Of a DNA stretch of 64,000 bases, positions 11,240 to 23,699 are shown in pieces (the first letter of the stretch is position 1; each line of letters begins with the position of its first letter). Origin of the DNA: Amaurobius ferox (Eukaryota; Arthropoda; Arachnida; Araneae; Amaurobiidae); NCBI GenBank assembly GCA_951213105.1, contig OX578138.1, positions 94,733,914 to 94,797,913 of the forward strand. Reading direction: 5' to 3'. The notes below the pieces were generated by a model, which was not told where the DNA came from, did no database searches, and worked only from the letters and a program-made list of their open reading frames with translations. Made by a program: the position numbers and the translations under genes.

Positions 11240-12240
11240 ATAGGTTATTCCTTTAATAGGTTTTTATATTCTTTTCAAGATATTAAATTTTCATCAATTA
11301 GCCGTCATTTTCATTGTAGCGTTATTTTTAACAATTTGGCGACAGTGTCGTTAATTTGGCAACATTTAAAAAGTCTCCAAGTTCGTGATATTCCATCAAA
11401 TTCGTCACAAAAATTTCTTCAAAGGCTATGGAGAAATAAGTTATTCTTATAGTAGATAAATGAGTAATGGCTTCCAAATACAAAAAATATTACCCAAAGT
11501 ATTCTCTCTCGTGAATGGAAAGATCTAAATCCACAACAATGGTGTTAACATATTTATCACATAATGTTGCACATTGAAAGAGAACATATTTCACGATAGT
11601 TAGCGCTTTATTATAATGTGATTTTTTGATAAATTCATTTAAAAAATCTACAATATGTTGAGAACGGTTCATGCAAAGATTCTAAAGTTTACGTCAATCA
11701 GATTTTAACGCATAATTATATAAGAAAGGATTATTTACGTAACTTTATTGAAATGTTTGATTTCTCCAAAACTTCATTTGAAAATTTGGAGGATTTCCGA
11801 ACATATATTTGATTAAGTTTAAAGTCATTGGACTTCCAGTATTCACGAATTGTAAATACGTGTACCAAATTTCATTTGAATAGCTCCATTCGCTCTTAAA
11901 ATATCGTCTCCACAGACTCACTGACACACACACATACACACAGAGACACAGACACACGCATATACATCCCACACATACACACAGACGCACATATTATACA
12001 CACATACATACAGACACTCATATTTACAGACACATATACACACATACACACAGGCATCCATACTTACACACATCCACATACAAACAGACAACACCTCAAA
12101 AACTTTCGATTCATGTTCAGGTATGCTTAAAACGTGCTCTTTCATCGAAAACTCGAATTCAAATTTTCGACCCCGTCACATTACTTTCCTTATACATTCA
12201 TTCTACTATATATATATATATATATATATATAAGGGAAGA
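11240..12240 (+). mobile_element. Family A element A6, 5' end decayed, hairpin loop expanded
   Basis: The A blocks are recognisable from TTATTCTTTTCAAGATATT (about 11270) through the GGCGACA region, the GTATTCACGAATTGT block, a complex (CA)n/(CATA)n run at 11926-12090, CACCTCAAAAACTTTCGATTC and GAAAACTCGAATTCAAATTT to the end. The 3' hairpin has ACTTTCCTTATACATT on the left and TATAAGGGAAGA on the right, with a (TA)n run inserted in the loop. 10846-11239 holds further CGCCA-like fragments, probably older A debris. Confidence 0.65.
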
Positions 12241-12767
12241 AATATAACCACAAATAATATATCCGCAATAAAACATAACCCTCAATAAGACAAATATATA
12301 TAACCCTTGCCACGACTGTTAACTAAATGGTCCAAAACTTTCCTTGTCAAAATCTAAACGTATAATATAAGAATCAGCGGTGGCGGCAGTTCGATGGAGC
12401 CGAAATAGTTTTGCAAATATAGCATTTTGAAAAATAAAATTTCAATAATGTTTAATAAGTTTATTCATCTTTTCCAAAATTATTTATTTCGTTAACAGAT
12501 TTTCAGAGAGCTGCAAATTATTTAAATGTTAACAGTTCTTTTTCTTCTAGCCGATTTCGTCTGAATACTCCAACCATAGGCTTCACTTCAAAATTTCAAA
12601 TTATTTTACTAACTTTCTTTTCGGCATAAAAATTAACCTATACAATATACCTATCGATATTTTATATTCAAGATAATTTATAAACCTGCCTGGTGGCTCA
12701 TAAATAAGTACTTGAATACGTATATTTTTCTCCATTCTGGTTAAACCTATCGTTTGTTACTAATTTT
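12241..12767. other. No gene seen
   Basis: AT-rich, no recognised motif or repeat partner in this window. Confidence 0.5.
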
Positions 12768-13004
12768 TCCGTGGTGAAGTAGTGCCTATGCACCACGTCC
12801 ACAAGAACCCCTAGGGCATTCTATGGCGAAGTGGAGGAGATTTGCAGCTTCACTTTTGTAGAGGCTCCCCGGAGGGTGGAAGTCTGACTTGGCCTCGTCA
12901 AGACAACATCCATGCCCACTGGCAGGATTCGAATCCGCAATCCGACAATCCAGCGATCAGACGGAAACGCATGCCCCTGACCGCTCGACCACCGGATCGG
13001 CGGT
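12768..13004 (-). mobile_element. tRNA-derived SINE
   Basis: On the minus strand the first ~90 nt look like a tRNA with RNA polymerase III promoter parts. An A-box-like GTGGTCGAGCGGTCAGG complements 12976-12992, and a B-box-like GGATTCGAATCC complements 12925-12936. The A box resembles those of Leu/Ser tRNAs, and the A-to-B distance leaves room for a long variable arm. A GC-rich body follows and ends in an inverted repeat GTGGTGCATAGG ... CTTCACCAC (12772-12797). The block is GC-rich compared with its surroundings. I found no convincing target duplication. Confidence 0.7.
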
Positions 13005-13124
13005 TAAACCTCACAAATCATTAATGTCCAAGTCCATTTAACCTTCTAATTTTTAAAACAAAGTAAAATTTATTGCGTTAATGCACCAATATGCCAACAA
13101 ATAATAAGTAAACATATTGAGTTG

Positions 13125-16100
13125 CAAAATATTTGACATTTTATCTATAACAGTTTCCCAGCAATTTCAACCACTGTACTTAGAAAATTAAGCACATGAT
13201 CAAATTATATACACTTATAGGGCGTTCACAGAGCTACAGATTACTGCTTATTGTTCATATCTAGTGCCATTAAGTTCTGAGATATAAGCATTATAAACTT
13301 GGAAAACTGGAAATTTTCAGTTTCCTTCACCTATGCAGGTCGACCTAAGCTCCACCCATATCACTGGAGCCAATGGGCAATAGGATCACGGAGAGTCAAT
13401 AGAAGCAGGGGGAACTCACAGAGTACTTCCTACAACATAATTGAAAAAATATTATTCGTCAAAGATTTCGATTTTGAAATTGACGTGACGATGTGATGCC
13501 ACGACTTTATCCTTAATTTCGACTTTTCTTATCCTTGTCTTATTCCTGAAAAATTTGACATTTTACGTATGACAGTTTTCCTACCAATTTCAACCACTGT
13601 ACTTAGGTAACTAAACACATGATATAAAATCCAATTATATACACCTATAGGGCTTTCACAGAGATACAGAGTCTTGCTTATTGTTCATAGCTAGTACCAT
13701 TACGTTCTGAGATATAAGCATTATAAACGTTGAAGAAAACTGGAAATTTTCAGTTTCCTTCACCAATGCAGGTCGACCTAAGCTCCACCCACATCACTGG
13801 AGCCAATGGGCAATAGGATCACGGAGAGTCAATAGAAGCAGGGGGAACTCACAGAGTACTTCCTACAACATAATTGAAAAAATATTATTCGTCAAATATT
13901 TCGATTTTGAAATTGACGTGACGATGTGATGCCACGACTTTATCCTTAATTTCGACTTTTCTTATCCTTGTCTTATTCCTGAAAAATTTGACATTTTACG
14001 TATGACAGTTTTCCTACCAATTTCAACCACTGTACTTAGGCAACTAAACACATGATATAAAATCCAATTATATACACCTATAGGGCTTTCACAGAGATAC
14101 AGAGTCTTGCTTATTGTTCATAGCTAGTGCCATTACGTTCTGAGATATAAGCATTATAAACGTTGAAGAAAACTGGAAATTTTCAGTTTCCTTCACCAAT
14201 GCAGGTCGACCTAAGCTCCACCCACATCACTGGAGCCAATGGGCAATAGGATCACGGAGAGTCAATAGAAGCAGGGGGAACTCACGGAGTACTTCCTACA
14301 ACATAATTGAAAAAATATTATTCGTCAAAGTTTTCGATTTTGAAATTGACGTGACGATGTGATGCCACGACTTTATCCTTAATTTCGACTTTTCTTATCC
14401 TTGTCTTATTCCTGAAAAATTTGACATTTTACGTATGACAGTTTTCCTACCAATTTCAACCACTGTACTTAGGCAACTAAACACATGATATAAAATCCAA
14501 TTATATACACCTATAGGGCTTTCACAGAGATACAGAGTCTTGCTTATTGTTCATAGCTAGTGCCATTACGTTCTGAGATATAAGCATTATAAACGTTGAA
14601 GAAAACTGGAAATTTTCAGTTTCCTTCACCAATGCAGGTCGACCTAAGCTCCACCCACATCACTGGAGCCAATGGGCAATAGGATCACGGAGAGTCAATA
14701 GAAGCAGGGGGAACTCACGGAGTACTTCCTACAACATAATTGAAAAAATATTATTCGTCAAAGTTTTCGATTTTGAAATTGACGTGACGACGTGATGCCA
14801 CGACTTTATCCTTAATTTCGACTTTTCTTATCCTTGTCTTATTCCTGAAAAATTTGACATTTTACGTATGACAGTTTTCCTACCAATTTCAACCACTGTA
14901 CTTAGGCAACTAAACACATGATATAAAATCCAATTATATACACCTATAGGGCTTTCACAGAGATACAGAGTCTTGCTTATTGTTCATAGCTAGTGCCATT
15001 ACGTTCTGAGATATAAGCATTATAAACGTTGAAGAAAACTGGAAATTTTCAGTTTCCTTCACCAATGCAGGTCGACCTAAGCTCCACCCACATCACTGGA
15101 GCCAATGGGCAATAGGATCACGGAGAGTCAATAGAAGCAGTGGGAACTCACAGAGTACTTCCTACAACATAATTGAAAAAATATTATTCGTCAAAGTTTT
15201 CGATTTTGAAATTGACGTGACGATGTGATGCCACGACTTTATCCTTAATTTCGACTTTTCTTATCCTTGTCTTATTCCTGAAAAATTTGACATTTTACGT
15301 ATGACAGTTTTCCTACCAATTTCAACCACTGTACTTAGGCAACTAAACACATGATATAAAATCCAATTATATACACCTATAGGGCTTTCACAGAGATACA
15401 GAGTCTTGCTTATTGTTCATAGCTAGTGCCATTTCGTTCTGAGATATAAGCATTATAAACGTTGAAGAAAACTGGAAATTTTCAGTTTCCTTCACCAATG
15501 CAGGTCGACCTAAGCTCCACCCACATCACTGGAGCCAATGGGCAATAGGATCACGGAGAGTCAATAGAAGCAGGGGGAACTCACAGAGTGCTTCCTACAA
15601 CATAATTGAAAAAATATTATTCGTCAAAGTTTTCGATTTTGAAATTGACGTGACGATGTGATGCCACGACTTTATCCTTAATTTCGACTTTTCGTATCCT
15701 TGTCTTATTCCTGAAAAATTTGACATTTTACGTATGACAGTTTTCCTGCCAATTTCAACCACTGTACTTAGGCAACTAAACACATGATATAAAATCCAAT
15801 TATATACACCTATAGGGCTTTCACAGAGATACAGTGTCTTGCTTATTGTTCATAGCTAGTGCCATTACGTTCTGAGATATAAGCATTATAAACGTTGAAG
15901 AAAACTGGAAATTTTCAGTTTCCTTCACCAATGCAGGTCGACCTAAGCTCCACCCACATCACTGGCGCCAATGGGCAATAGGATCACGGAGAGTCAATAG
16001 AAGCAGGGGGAACTCACAGAGTACTTCCTACAACATAATTGAAAAAATATTATTCGTCAAAGTTTTCGATTTTGAAATTGACGTGACGATGTGATGCCAC

Positions 16101-17655
16101 GACTTTATCCTTAATTTCGACTTTTCTTATCCTTGTCTTATTCCTGAAAAATTTGACATTTTACGTATGACAGTTTTCCTACCAATTTCAACCACTGTAC
16201 TTAGGCAACTAAACACATGATATAAAATCCAATTATATACACCTATAGGGCTTTCACAGAGATACAGAGTCTTGCTTATTGTTCATAGCTAGTGCCATTA
16301 CGTTCTGAGATATAAGCATTATAAACGTTGAAGAAAACTGGAAATTTTCAGATTCCTTCACCAATGCAGGTCGACCTAAGCTCCACCCACATCACTGGCG
16401 CCAATGGGCAATAGGATCACGGAGAGTCAATAGAAGCAGGGGGAACTCACAGAGTACTTCCTACAACATAATTGAAAAAATATTATTCGTCAAAGTTTTC
16501 GATTTTGAAATTGACGTGACGATGTGATGCCACGACTTTATCCTTAATTTCGACTTTTCTTATCCTTGTCTTATTCCTGAAAAATTTGACATTTTACGTA
16601 TGACAGTTTTCCTACCAATTTCAACCACTGTACTTAGGCAACTAAACACATGATATAAAATCCAATTATATACACCTATAGGGCTTTCACAGAGATACAG
16701 TGTCTTGCTTATTGTTCATAGCTAGTGCCATTACGTTCTGAGATATAAGCATTATAAACGTTGAAGAAAACTGGAAATTTTCAGTTTCCTTCACCAATGC
16801 AGGTCGACCTAAGCTCCACCCACATCACTGGCGCCAATGGGCAATAGGATCACGGAGAGTCAATAGAAGCAGGGGGAACTCACAGAGTGCTTCCTACAAC
16901 ATAATTGAAAAAATATTATTCGTCAAAGTTTTCGATTTTGAAATTGACGTGACGATGTGATGCCACGACTTTATCCTTAATTTCGACTTTTCTTATCCTT
17001 GTCTTATTCCTGAAAAATTTGACATTTTACGTATGACAGTTTTCCTACCAATTTCAACCACTGTACTTAGGCAACTAAACACATGATATAAAATCCAATT
17101 ATATACACCTATAGGGCTTTCACAGAGATACAGAGTCTTGCTTATTGTTCATAGCTAGTGCCATTACGTTCTGAGATATAAGCATTATAAACGTTGAAGA
17201 AAACTGGAAATTTTCAGTTTCCTTCACCAATGCAGGTCGACCTAAGCTCCACCCACATCACTGGCGCCAATGGGCAATAGGATCACGGAGAGTCAATAGA
17301 AGCAGGGGGAACTCACAGAGTACTTCCTACAACATAATTGAAAAAAATATTATTCGTCAAAGATTTCGATTTTGAAATTGACGTGACGATGTGATGCCAC
17401 GACTTTATCCTTAATTTCGGCTTTTCTTATTCTTGTCTTATTCCTGAAAAATTGGCATTTTACGTATGGCAGTTTTCCTACCAATATCAACCACTGTACT
17501 TAGGCAACTAAACACATGATATAAAATCCAATTATATACACCTATAGGGCTTTCATAGAGATACAGAGTCTTGCTTATTGTTCATAGCTAGTGCCATTAC
17601 ATTCTGAGATATAAGCATTATAAACGTTGAAGAATACTGGAAATTTTCAGTTTTC
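13125..17655 (+). repeat. 433-bp satellite array, about 10.5 monomers
   Basis: The anchor ACGACTTTATCCTTAATTTC recurs at 13501, 13934, 14367, 14800, 15233, 15666, 16099, 16532, 16965 and 17399. That is a spacing of 433 bp each time except the last (434, one extra A). Inner monomers differ by only a few substitutions. The first (13125-13540) and last (from about 17400) are clearly more diverged, the usual picture of homogenisation by unequal exchange. Each monomer carries the near-perfect 18-nt dyad AACTGGAAATTTTCAGTT and a GC-richer block around GGTCGACCTAAGCTCCACCC. No long open frame exists. Confidence 0.97.
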
Positions 17656-17795
17656 TTCAACTTAACAAGATGATTACTCGAAAATTATAAGAAATTTAAA
17701 AATAGATATAGATTTATAAACTAAATTTCCTAATGTATATTTTTTGCTTTTACGATTTATATCTACCTGTGATGCCATATATGAAGGGGCTACAG

Positions 17796-18040
17796 GAGAT
17801 TTTCCACTGGAGGTCGACGTAAACTCCACCCACATGACTGGAGCCGATGGGCACTAATATCAAGAAGAGTCAGTGGAAGCAGGGGGAACTCACAGAGTAC
17901 TTCCTGCAACAGAATTGAAAAAATATTATTCGCCACAGATTTCGATACTGAAGTTGACGTGGAAATGTGATGCCACCACTTTTTCCTCGACTTCGACTTT
18001 TCTTTATCCTTGTCCTATTCCTTTATCCCACTTCATCCTT
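17796..18040 (+). repeat. Detached, diverged fragment of the 433-bp satellite
   Basis: GGTCGACGTAAACTCCACCC, GCAGGGGGAACTCACAGAG and the AATTGAAAAAATATTATTCG block match the second half of the satellite monomer, with about 15-20% differences by eye. It lies ~140 bp beyond the array, separated by unrelated sequence. Confidence 0.85.
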
Positions 18041-18735
18041 GACTTCGACCCGATTGCTGGGTTCGATTGAAAATGTTCGATTGCGCAAAAGTAGAGTGGC
18101 TTTTGAAAAATGTGAATGCAGTCAGTTATTGTGTGTTGTCCAAGTGCTCTTTAAGAGATGAAGTGCACTTATGAAGTAATAAATAAGTTTTAGTAAAAGC
18201 CAACAGTGAAGTAAGTGCTCAAGAGAACAAGGTAACATTTTATATATGCTCGAGGGAATTAGTAAGTCCGACTATAAGTTAGTAAAAATGTCACTGCATC
18301 ACCATATGCCACGGTATGCCAAAAGTGAACAAGTTACATTTTATATATGATACTTGAGAAAAATGATTTGACAGACTATAAGTCAGTAACTAGTTTACTA
18401 AGTCGGTAACTAATTTCCCACTGTATCACATATCCGTCTTTAAGCAAAATAATCTGTGACATTAATATTTTTAACTGATTTGTAAAATACGGAATTTTAA
18501 TGACGAATTTAATTTTGAGAGATGTTAACAGAAATAATATTTTAATAAATTTTGGTTTGACCAATAATGCTTCTTCATTGCGCAGGAAGTAAATGTGCGT
18601 CTGATAATCAATTTGATTTCCAGATAACACCGGGCCACAGTTTAAGTTAACCTTTCCTTTTCACCACACTATAGTTTACAGTGTCCAAGGTATTTCAAGT
18701 AAAACAAAAAACAAAAATTAAAAAAAAAGTTCCAT
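18041..18735. other. No gene seen
   Basis: Mixed AT-rich sequence with GTAAGT-like repeats of no clear meaning. Nothing is recognised. Confidence 0.4.
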
Positions 18736-18785
18736 CCCTCTTTGCAGGCATTGGCGTCCATGGACGCGAATGTCTGCAAAGGGGG
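18736..18785. repeat. 50-nt near-perfect palindrome
   Basis: The centre GCGTCCATGGACGC is a perfect palindrome. Outside it, CCCTCTTTGCAGGCATTG pairs with GAATGTCTGCAAAGGGGG with only about three mismatches. It would fold into a 25-bp stem with no real loop. It sits in a short GC-richer island just before a decayed family A 3' end. Confidence 0.85.
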
Positions 18786-18879
18786 ATTGATCAGCTGGGG
18801 ATAGAGTGTCAAATACCTGTCTTTTTGAGAGGTTCTTCGGTTGGGATTGACGTTGTCCCACCCGTAAATAAAAGGTTAA

Positions 18880-19203
18880 CATACATACACACACATTAAC
18901 ATATATACACATGCACTAACATATATACACATGCATTAACATATATACAAATACGCATTCACGCACATATTTCATACATACACGCGCACACACATATTAA
19001 CATACATAACGAGCACACGCACGCACATACTGACATATACACACACATACATATATTCGCATACAGCCATCGCTTTTAAAATATTTGATTCAGGATTATC
19101 GATGCATGTAATGTAATCTTCCGTCAAAAATTAGAACTGGAATTTACGACCCCATCACAATATTTTGCTTGTACATTATAGTATGTACGTATAGGTAATT
19201 GCA
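18880..19203 (+). mobile_element. Family A 3' fragment A7
   Basis: A degenerate (CA/TA)n block is followed by AAAATATTTGATTC, CCGTCAAAAATTAGAACTGG, CCCCATCACAATA and a decayed terminal hairpin around TTGTACATTATAGTATGTAC. The 5' part is not recognisable. Confidence 0.55.
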
Positions 19204-19339
19204 AAGTATGTATGTATAGAGATATAGCATAGATTTCATAGATATATAGATTTCAACAATAATAAAACAACAATAATAACGACAATATTAAAACGTATCA
19301 CAAGGAGAAAACATTATAAAGTTTGTTACTGTGAATTGT

Positions 19340-20423
19340 TACTTTCATTTCATGTATAATGTAATGTGTAGGGAAAGTATTGTGACTGGGTCGAAAATTG
19401 GATATCCAGTTTTGGATAGAAGAGCGCGTTTTAAGCATTCATGAACTCGAATCGAACGTTTTCCAGATAATGCCTGTGTGTGTGTGTGTGTGTGCATGTA
19501 TGTTAATGTGTGTGTTTATTTATGTTTTTGTGTGTATGTATGCTAGTGTGGGCGTATGTATTTATGTTATTGTGTATATGTATGTTAGTGTGTGAATATT
19601 TATGTTGTGTGTATTTATGTTAATGTGTGTGTGCATGTAGGTGTGTTTGTGTGCGCGTATCTGTGATACTTTGGGTACGATATCTCACGAACAAATGAAG
19701 TGCACCGAAAATAGTTTGGTACGATTATTACCATCATTAAATACTGGTACCGAAATAATTTTAAATGCAATTGGATGTTTGGACAATCGCGCAATCTTCG
19801 AATGATTTAAAAAAAAAATCGTAAAATAATCAGAACATAAATTCAATTTAAAAAATGAATGACAAGAATTTTAACACATCAGCATGAACCATTTTCGAGA
19901 TATTTAAAGTTTTCTAATTATATGTTCCAAAAATATTATAAATTAATTAAAAATAATAGTAAGTATCATACATTTTGTTTACTTGTCCTATGCAAAATTA
20001 TCGAAAAATTCTGTTAAAGTCATTAATTTGATTCTAGTTCATTCCATTCAAGAGATAATGTACTTTAAGTACTCGTTCTGCATTTGACAACCAGAAATTC
20101 GCCAATAGTCATTCATTGACTACTAATTTATTTTTGATGAATATTTTGCATGTAAGTAAAAATACGCCAGTTTGTTTGTACTCGTAGGTTACTTTTTGAT
20201 GAATATTTTGCACGTAAGTATAAAAAAGCCACTGTGTTTGTATTCATAAGTTATCAAAAGCAACATATTTCAGTTTACGTTGCCACAATTCTATTTACGT
20301 AGATTTGGCAAGTTAAAATCTCTGACGAAATCTTTTGTATTGTTCTTGTGCACCACAACATCGCTGTCAAAGAAGCAAAGTCACTGCATTACGTAGGGAT
20401 AGTCATGCACTGTCCACATTAGA
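19340..20423 (-). mobile_element. Family A element A8, reverse orientation, old
   Basis: On the minus strand it begins with TCTAATGTGGAC-like sequence (20412-20423) and ends in the hairpin at 19341-19377 (ACTTTCATTTCATGTATAATG ... TGTAGGGAAAGT on the plus strand). Between them lie the (TG)n block at 19474-19655 and the GGTCGAAAATTGGA block. Divergence is higher than in most copies. Confidence 0.65.
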
Positions 20424-21339
20424 TTCTCCTTTAAATTTCAGTTCATTTGAATATTCCGAAAACTTATAATTTAAAAGCATTATGGAAATTTCAAAAGTAA
20501 TTCTTTCCTTTGGGCGCTCTGATTTTTATGCTTCAATAAATTTTTCTCGGAAACCTCTTTAGGAAATAAAAGTTATAAATTCGCATAATGTCTTCTAAAA
20601 ATTAAAGAAAAAACATTAAAGTATTTGTCGGTAAAATATTTTCCAATTGTTTTGTGTTTCCACGGGCCCAAAACGAATAAGAATGACTTACTGAAACATT
20701 TGATTTTTCCATGTTTAAATTTGTTAAAGTACTTCATGCGTAAGATTTGGATTGTGTATTTAAACATTTTTACAAGATGTTTCTTTACTCATAGAATATT
20801 ATTGAATTTGTATTTTGAAAAGCGTTCGTAAGTTCTGAAAATGTCAAAAGGGTAAGAGAAAAGGGAAAAAATCAAGGTTCTTCAAATTTATTTGTTGGGA
20901 AATATATTGAATTTAACCGGTAGCTTTTGAAGAAAGTTCTGATAGTCCTCGAATGTAATTGTGTATTTACGTCGCAATTTCTGTATTCATTAGACGTTTG
21001 CTTTAAGTGCATACTTACTTTTAAATAGGAAATTCTGATGTTTGCTTACAGCTTTTCCTGCAGACCCAAATTCATTGCGTTTTATAAAAAAAAGTCTACT
21101 CTATTGCTTTTACAAAAAAAATTTCTTTGAAAATCTATTTCTCAGGATCTACTATAGATAGATGTTAGATGATGATTGACACAGATTCAACGTCGTATTT
21201 CCGTAATAACTTCCACTTTCGGTTATTTTTACTTTTCTCCACGTCCTACATTTATTTTATCTGTACCTTCTGAACATATAAATTAAATACAGCGTTTTTA
21301 ATTATATTTAGAAATGCTGCTCACAACGTGCCATTCATC
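20424..21339. other. No gene seen
   Basis: AT-rich. Overlapping short frames on both strands near 20573-20831 look like chance frames. Confidence 0.4.
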
Positions 21340-21650
21340 AAAGATGTCAACGACATTCAAAAATAAAAATACCCGTTAGAGCACTCCTGTAACTTTCAAA
21401 TCGAGTTTTGTGTTATTAAATTGAAGATGAAAGAATCATCAGATCATGAATCATCAGATGAAAGAATCATCAGATGAAAAAATCATCAAAAAGAATCATT
21501 GACAGCAATTCAATTATATCGCAGATATTACAGATTCCAAGTATGCATGGCTTTAGTACTTCGAGGCACAAATTATCTATGTTAGTGTCTTATAGATTTA
21601 CATGAAATGGGATATTAATTTCTTTGTGAAACGCAGCTACTGGATAATAT
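21340..21650 (+). repeat. Segment S copy 1 (old direct duplication)
   Basis: It shares with 25187-25480, 29735-30010 and 34180-34430 the ordered blocks TCGAGTTTTGTGTTATTAAATT, ATCAGATG, CTGAGG-like, TTAGTGTCTT and GGGATATTAATTTCTTTG. This copy also contains an expanded (GAATCATCAGATGAAA)n stretch at 21428-21500. Confidence 0.65.
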
Positions 21651-21895
21651 TTGAAGAGAGACAAACGTTTAATACATTTGCGACTAAGTGCAGAAGGAAA
21701 TTAGATCGGAGATCATGATTTTTAATGCTGAAAGTGTATCCTGTTTAAATGTTATGTCATGCACATTATAGAAATTGCATAATTGTTAGCAAATGATGTG
21801 TGTGATTATGATAAATTTCTCGTAAAATGTATTAAAGTTATTTTTTTCATTTCCTATATAAGTCCTAGATGTCTAATATGTTTTTGTTTTTACAG

Positions 21896-22075
21896 ACCCT
21901 CCAGAAGTCTCCTGCCTGCCGACCTAAAAATTTCAATATTTACAGAGTTACATTATTGTGTACCGAACAAACAAAATCAGATATTTATTTCGTTCATGAG
22001 CTGGAGAAATGGGTTTGGGGAACAGAGGAGATGAAAATGTTTTCCAAACCGGTCAGAGACAAACAAAATATCTAG
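21896..22075 (+). CDS. Possible last exon, unrecognised protein
   Basis: A canonical 3' splice site (TTTTTGTTTTTACAG, ending at 21895) is followed by 59 open codons and a TAG at 22073-22075. The peptide has a mixed, protein-like composition (FNIYRVTLLCTEQ, YFVHELEKWVW). I do not recognise the family. The frame ends 12 nt before family C copy C3, so the exon or its UTR may have been truncated by that insertion. It could also be a chance frame behind a chance splice site. Confidence 0.3.
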   Translation, partial: TLQKSPACRPKNFNIYRVTLLCTEQTKSDIYFVHELEKWVWGTEEMKMFSKPVRDKQNI

Positions 22076-22087
22076 ATCCTGTTTAAC

Positions 22088-23382
22088 ATTTTAACACTTT
22101 ACAACAAAGTTGAAAAGAGTTTATGACTTTGTTAATTCTGTCTGTCTGTCTGTCTGTCAGTTAGCAAGATAACTGCCGTAAAAATGACTTTATCAAAATG
22201 AAATTTTAGTATGTTGTTCAGACGGTCTGTGGGACCTATGGGAATATAAATAAATAATATCACCCAATTATTTTTGGATTGAACCCGGGTTGAAAAAATG
22301 AATTACATTGAGCCCTATAAAACCTAATTCTTCAAACACTTTTTAAGCGGATTTAAAATTCACAAATTGCTCCGAAAATTTTAGATAATATCCAAATTGT
22401 TCCATAAAATATATAAAAAAAAATTCAGCGAAATATATTCAGTAGTTTTTTAAATAAAAATTAAAATATTAATTACATCTCTTATATGATCACGTGACCA
22501 TGATATGAAAAGATCACATGATCCACTTCAAAATGATATATGGCATCCATCTTGTCTCAAAATCGTGATAAGTTCTTTTTAATTCATATTGAGTGTTGTA
22601 TCCGTCCTAAAACCACTTTATTTTTGCTTAAATTCTGTGCATCTACATACTGAAACAATGCAATTACAATATATTTGAGTTTAAATGATGATCCAAATTT
22701 AATTATTTCTTCAACCAAGCATATTTTTCACTTATGTAAAATGTAAACAGCAAAATATGTAGAATGCTGTATTTAGAATTGCTGTATTTCTTTAACACAT
22801 AATTATTTAGCCCATGGAGTCTGGCATATCTGATATGAGTGAAATATTCATTGATTTTAAAAAGAGAAGGACGATTTTTTTCGATGAAATTTTAAGCATA
22901 GAGTTTAATTACTTTTAGCTCCATGGTCTTAATTTTTAAATAAAATGAATTATTATAGTATTGTGATGAATGAAATGAATGGGAAAATGTTATCAATGAA
23001 ATGCTGTTTTTATAGAGAGATCCAGGCGTGTTATTTTTTCTATGACGTCATTTGAATGAATTTCAGTTGTTTTCGATGAAGTTTTCAAATGTAATAAATC
23101 ATCGTAGTATTATGATAGTTTTAAAAATATGACCGACGAATGTATCGCAATTTAGAGATGTTTAAACCAGGCAATTTATATTTCAATGCCGTCATTTGAA
23201 TGAAGTTCATTTCTTTCGATGGAGGTTTAACTTTTCAAATATAATAAATTAATGTAGTATTGTGATAAGTTTTAAAATACTACCGAGGAATGTATTGCAT
23301 TTTAGACTTTTTTAACTAAAATTGAATTGAAGTTGGAATGTGTTTCATAATCAATGCTTTAAGCATGATTGATCTTTCTTGT
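22088..23382 (-). repeat. Family C interspersed repeat, copy C3 (left arm of an inverted pair)
   Basis: On the minus strand it starts ACAAGAAAGATCAATCATGC (complement of 23363-23382) and ends GTGTTAAAATG. It has two copies of the internal ~190-bp block containing the GACGTCATTTGAATGAA-type motif. It is the mirror partner of C4. Confidence 0.8.
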
Positions 23383-23699
23383 TTTATTTATACATGAGGT
23401 GCCGAATATGGGCAACCCAGTAACATTGCCCCTTTTGTCATTGCTCGGGTGCAACTCGTGTGGTCCCCTCATTCATGATTCAAGGTGAATATTCAAGGTG
23501 ACACAAAAAGGTTCAAGGTGACACAACAAAGATATACAAGGGAAGCTAGTATTTTCTAATCTAACATGGAGGTAGCATCCACTGTTATGATTGTTTCTCC
23601 ATACCAGCATTCTTCTTTCTTAACATCTATAAAATTCGTTTTCAATTTACATGATAACACGGGACTTATTTTAATTAATATTACTAATACAGGTACATA
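23383..23699. other. Spacer between inverted C copies
   Basis: 317 bp of single-copy-looking sequence that contains a local GTTCAAGGTGACACAA duplication (23496-23526). No gene. Confidence 0.6.

Noticed and set aside
12842..13024. 60-codon plus-strand frame
   Set aside because: It is the antisense of the tRNA-derived SINE on the minus strand.
13125..17655. Hammerhead ribozyme in the satellite monomer
   Set aside because: I looked for the CTGATGA and GAAA core elements flanked by suitable stems on both strands and did not find them.
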